Origin: Nematostella vectensis
Lineage: Eukaryota > Cnidaria > Anthozoa > Actiniaria > Edwardsiidae
Direction of reading: 5' to 3'
DNA: 64,000 bases
Assembly: GCF_932526225.1 (NCBI RefSeq)
Contig: NC_064044.1
Span: 14,881,453 to 14,945,452 of the forward strand
The notes beneath the pieces are model-generated. The model did not search any database and had not been told where the DNA came from. It worked only from the letters and a program-made list of their open reading frames with translations. Made by a program: the position numbers and the translations under genes. Positions 62,325 through 64,000 of this stretch are shown here, in pieces (the stretch's first letter is position 1; every line of letters starts with the position of its first letter).

Positions 62325-62507
62325 ACGTTCATGTTCAGCCTTAGTCTGCTCGGGCTTAAATATGATGAATTTTGTATGAAAAAACTAAAAAGTGCGCAAA
62401 ATGGCTACCAAAGAAGGACTGCTCTTCCTCGCCATTGTTTTTGCGCAATAATCTAAACTTTATCTAATTATAAAAATAAGACCTTCTAGATTTAAAAAAA
62501 TGCATTT

Positions 62508-62579
62508 TTCCCATACCGGGAGTCGAACCCGGGCCGTCTGGGTGAAAACCAGAAATCCTAACCGCTAGACCATATGGGA
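62508..62579 (-). tRNA. tRNA-Glu(UUC), full consensus
   Basis: Identical body to 60879, 1,629 bp away. The second and only other copy that matches the consensus at every base. Confidence 0.95.
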
Positions 62580-62757
62580 TATCTGTTCACTTCAGGAAAT
62601 GTTTTCTTGATTAAATACAGCGCGAAGAATAGTATTATGATACGATGATGTTTTCTCCATAAATTTATCAAGCTCATATTTGTGCCATTCTTTACAAACA
62701 TGTCTGCCGTGTCTTGACTGTGAAAGAGCTCCAGTTAACAAAAATGGTTTAAAAAAA

Positions 62758-62859
62758 TCCCGAAACCCGGGATTTTTCAGAGTTCCTACAAACTCTCCAG
62801 ATTGAACCAGTGACCTTCAGATCTTCAGTCTGACGCTATCCCAACTGAGCTATTTCAAC
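62758..62859 (-). pseudogene. tRNA-Phe(GAA)-like, acceptor weak
   Basis: Block copy of 61129, followed by a short spacer. Confidence 0.83.
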
Positions 62860-62965
62860 ACGTTCATGTCCAGACTTAGTCTGCTCGGGCTTAAATATGA
62901 TGAATTTTGAATGAGAAAATTTTTTTTATAAAAGTCAGACCTTCTAGATTTAAAAAAATGCATTT

Positions 62966-63037
62966 TTCCCATACCGGGAGTCGAGCCCGGGCAGTCTGGG
63001 TGAAAACCAGAAATCCTAACCGCTAGACCATATGGGA
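62966..63037 (-). tRNA. tRNA-Glu(UUC), C54
   Basis: T loop CUCGACU is the only structural change apart from one variable-loop base. Stems intact. Confidence 0.89.
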
Positions 63038-63089
63038 TATCTGTTCACCTTAGGTATTGTTTTCTTTCTTATTAACAGCGCGAAGAATA

Positions 63090-63101
63090 GTATCATGATA
63101 C
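63090..63101. repeat. Palindrome GTATCATGATAC (representative copy)
   Basis: A perfect 12-bp palindrome in the spacer between Glu and Phe, about 53-64 bp upstream of Glu. Units alternate between this form and GTATTATGATAC, where one base breaks the symmetry. Confidence 0.65.
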
Positions 63102-63215
63102 GATGATGTTTTCTCCATAAATTCATCAAACTCATATTTGTGCCATACTTTACAAACATGTAAGCCGTGTCTTGACAGTGAAAGAGCTCCAGTTAACAAA
63201 AATGGTTTAAAAAAA

Positions 63216-63261
63216 TGCCAAAACCCGCGATTTTTTAAAGTTCCTACAAACTCTCCGGGTT

Positions 63262-63298
<37 letters not shown>

Positions 63299-63317
63299 TC
63301 AACTGAGTTTTTTCGGC
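63216..63317 (-). pseudogene. tRNA-Phe(GAA)-like, box A damaged
   Basis: AAACTCAGTTGA allele with extra changes (3' TTTTGGC; insertion arm AACTTTAAAAAA). Confidence 0.8.
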
Positions 63318-63500
63318 ACGTTCATGTTCAGCATTAGTCTGCTCGGGCGTAAATATGATGAATTTTGTATGAAAATATAAAAAGTGCGCAAAATGGCAAC
63401 CAAAGAAGGACTGCTCTTCCTCGCCATTGTTTTTTCGCAATAATCAAAACTTTATCTAATTATAAAAGTAAGAACTTCTAGATTTAAAAAAATGCATTTT

Positions 63501-63572
63501 TTCCCATACCGGTAGTAGAACCCTGGCAGTCTGGGTGAAAACAAGAAATCCTAACCGCTAGACCATATGGGA
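63501..63572 (-). tRNA. tRNA-Glu(UUC), A61 / U57 allele, U30
   Basis: As 9859 with one more anticodon-stem mismatch. Confidence 0.84.
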
Positions 63573-63750
63573 TATCTGCTCACCTTAGGAAATGTTTTCT
63601 TGATTAAATACAGCGCGAAGAATAGTATTAAGATACGATGATGTTTTCTCCATAAATTTATCAAGCTCATATTTGTACGATTCTTTACAAACATGCCTGC
63701 CGTGTCTTGACTGTGAAAGAGCTACAGTCAACAAAAATGGTTTAAAGAAA

Positions 63751-63852
63751 TGCCGAAAAACGGGGATGTTCAGAGTTCCTACAAACTCTCCGGATTGAAC
63801 CACGGACCTTCAGATCTTCAGTCTGATGCTCTCCCTACTGCGCTTTTTCGGC
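63751..63852 (-). pseudogene. tRNA-Phe(GAA)-like, internal T5
   Basis: As 10109 with one base changed before the anticodon stem. The remaining 148 bp to the window edge are ordinary long-type spacer with the inverted repeat. Confidence 0.8.
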
Positions 63853-64000
63853 ACGTTCATGTCCAGACTTAGTCTGCTCGGGCTTAAATATGATGAATTT
63901 TGAATGAAAAAATTAAAAAGTGCCAAAATGGCAACCAAAGAAGGACTGCTCTTCCTCGCCATTGTTTTTGCGCAATAATCAAAACTTTGTTTTTGCGAAA

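Larger units (their letters stand above)
60879..62507. repeat. 1,629-bp three-unit block, copy 2
   Basis: It opens with a Glu gene of full consensus sequence. A third, partial copy starts at 62508, again with a consensus Glu, and breaks off in the short spacer at about 62900. Confidence 0.85.
1..64000 (-). repeat. Tandem array of tRNA-Glu / tRNA-Phe-like units
   Basis: The whole window is a head-to-tail array of about 120 units. Each unit has one tRNA-Glu(UUC) and one interrupted tRNA-Phe(GAA)-like gene, both transcribed right to left. The consensus Glu has paired acceptor TCCCATA/TATGGGA, anticodon stem TCTGG/CCAGA and T stem CCGGG/CCCGG. The consensus Phe has acceptor GCCGAAA/TTTCGGC and anticodon stem TCAGA/TCTGA. 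Neither gene encodes CCA. Spacers are 102-207 bp and are themselves repeated. Units differ by substitutions and short indels and group into allele series that recur, which is what unequal exchange within a satellite-like array produces. The array runs off both window edges, so its full size is unknown. Confidence 0.95.

Noticed and set aside
1-64000. CRISPR-like array of regular repeats.
   Set aside because: The period is over 500 bp, spacers are themselves repeated rather than unique, and the repeated parts are tRNA genes.
1-64000. tRNA-derived SINE family.
   Set aside because: Copies are head to tail with no target-site duplications per copy, no A-rich or LINE-like tail, and contain two tRNA genes with terminators, so tandem amplification explains them better than retroposition.
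1-64000. Ribosomal RNA, protein-coding host genes, or virus-like elements.
   Set aside because: Nothing in the window departs from the tRNA unit except about 40 bp at 133-172.

Overview
The window is one continuous tandem array of tRNA-derived units and holds no protein-coding gene I can support. Each unit carries two Pol III-type genes, both on the minus strand: a 72-nt tRNA-Glu (anticodon UUC) and a tRNA-Phe-like gene (anticodon GAA) whose T arm is interrupted by 29 extra nucleotides that contain a small hairpin. I count 120 Glu copies and 119 Phe-like copies, all head to tail. Glu-to-Glu spacing is about 530-539 bp in most units, 555-563 bp where the spacer has a short internal duplication, and 453-458 bp in six units that lost part of the spacer.

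The source is a eukaryote, most likely an invertebrate animal. The tRNA bodies match animal tRNA-Glu and tRNA-Phe as I remember them, the 3' CCA is not encoded, box A and box B are present, and T-runs typical of Pol III termination follow each gene. I cannot name the species.

Layout of a unit, read in the direction of transcription (right to left): an AT-rich spacer holding a large imperfect inverted repeat; a TATA-like element about 31-40 bp upstream of Phe; the 13-bp palindrome CAGACTTAGTCTG about 12-24 bp upstream of Phe; tRNA-Phe-like; a T-run; a spacer of about 178 bp with the palindrome GTATCATGATAC in many units; a TATA-like element about 30-39 bp upstream of Glu; tRNA-Glu; then a T-run inside the palindrome AAAAATGCATTTTT. 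No gap between tRNA loci exceeds 300 bp; the longest are about 207 bp.

The units are diverged into alleles that recur in the same order, so the array has higher-order repeats: 1,094-bp dimers at 5.6-8.9 kb; 2,172-bp four-unit blocks at 14.4-18.8 kb and 20.9-23.1 kb, with a fourth relative at 52.0-53.9 kb; an 11-unit, about 5,844-bp block in direct tandem at about 25.0-36.7 kb; a 1,629-bp three-unit block at 59.3-62.5 kb; and a 5.4-kb block at 6.4-11.8 kb present again at 40.2-45.7 kb. Several exchange points fall inside tRNA genes. Most Glu copies carry mismatches in the T, anticodon or acceptor stem; only those at 60879 and 62508 match the array consensus at every base. Some copies changed anticodon: Glu bodies with GUC (Asp) or UUU (Lys), and Phe bodies with GAC (Val). 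The array behaves like a satellite made of tRNA genes with few copies likely to yield normal tRNA. Transcription and any chromatin role (for example TFIIIC binding) are inference.

Positions within tRNAs use standard tRNA numbering; the per-copy entries list only differences from the consensus body.
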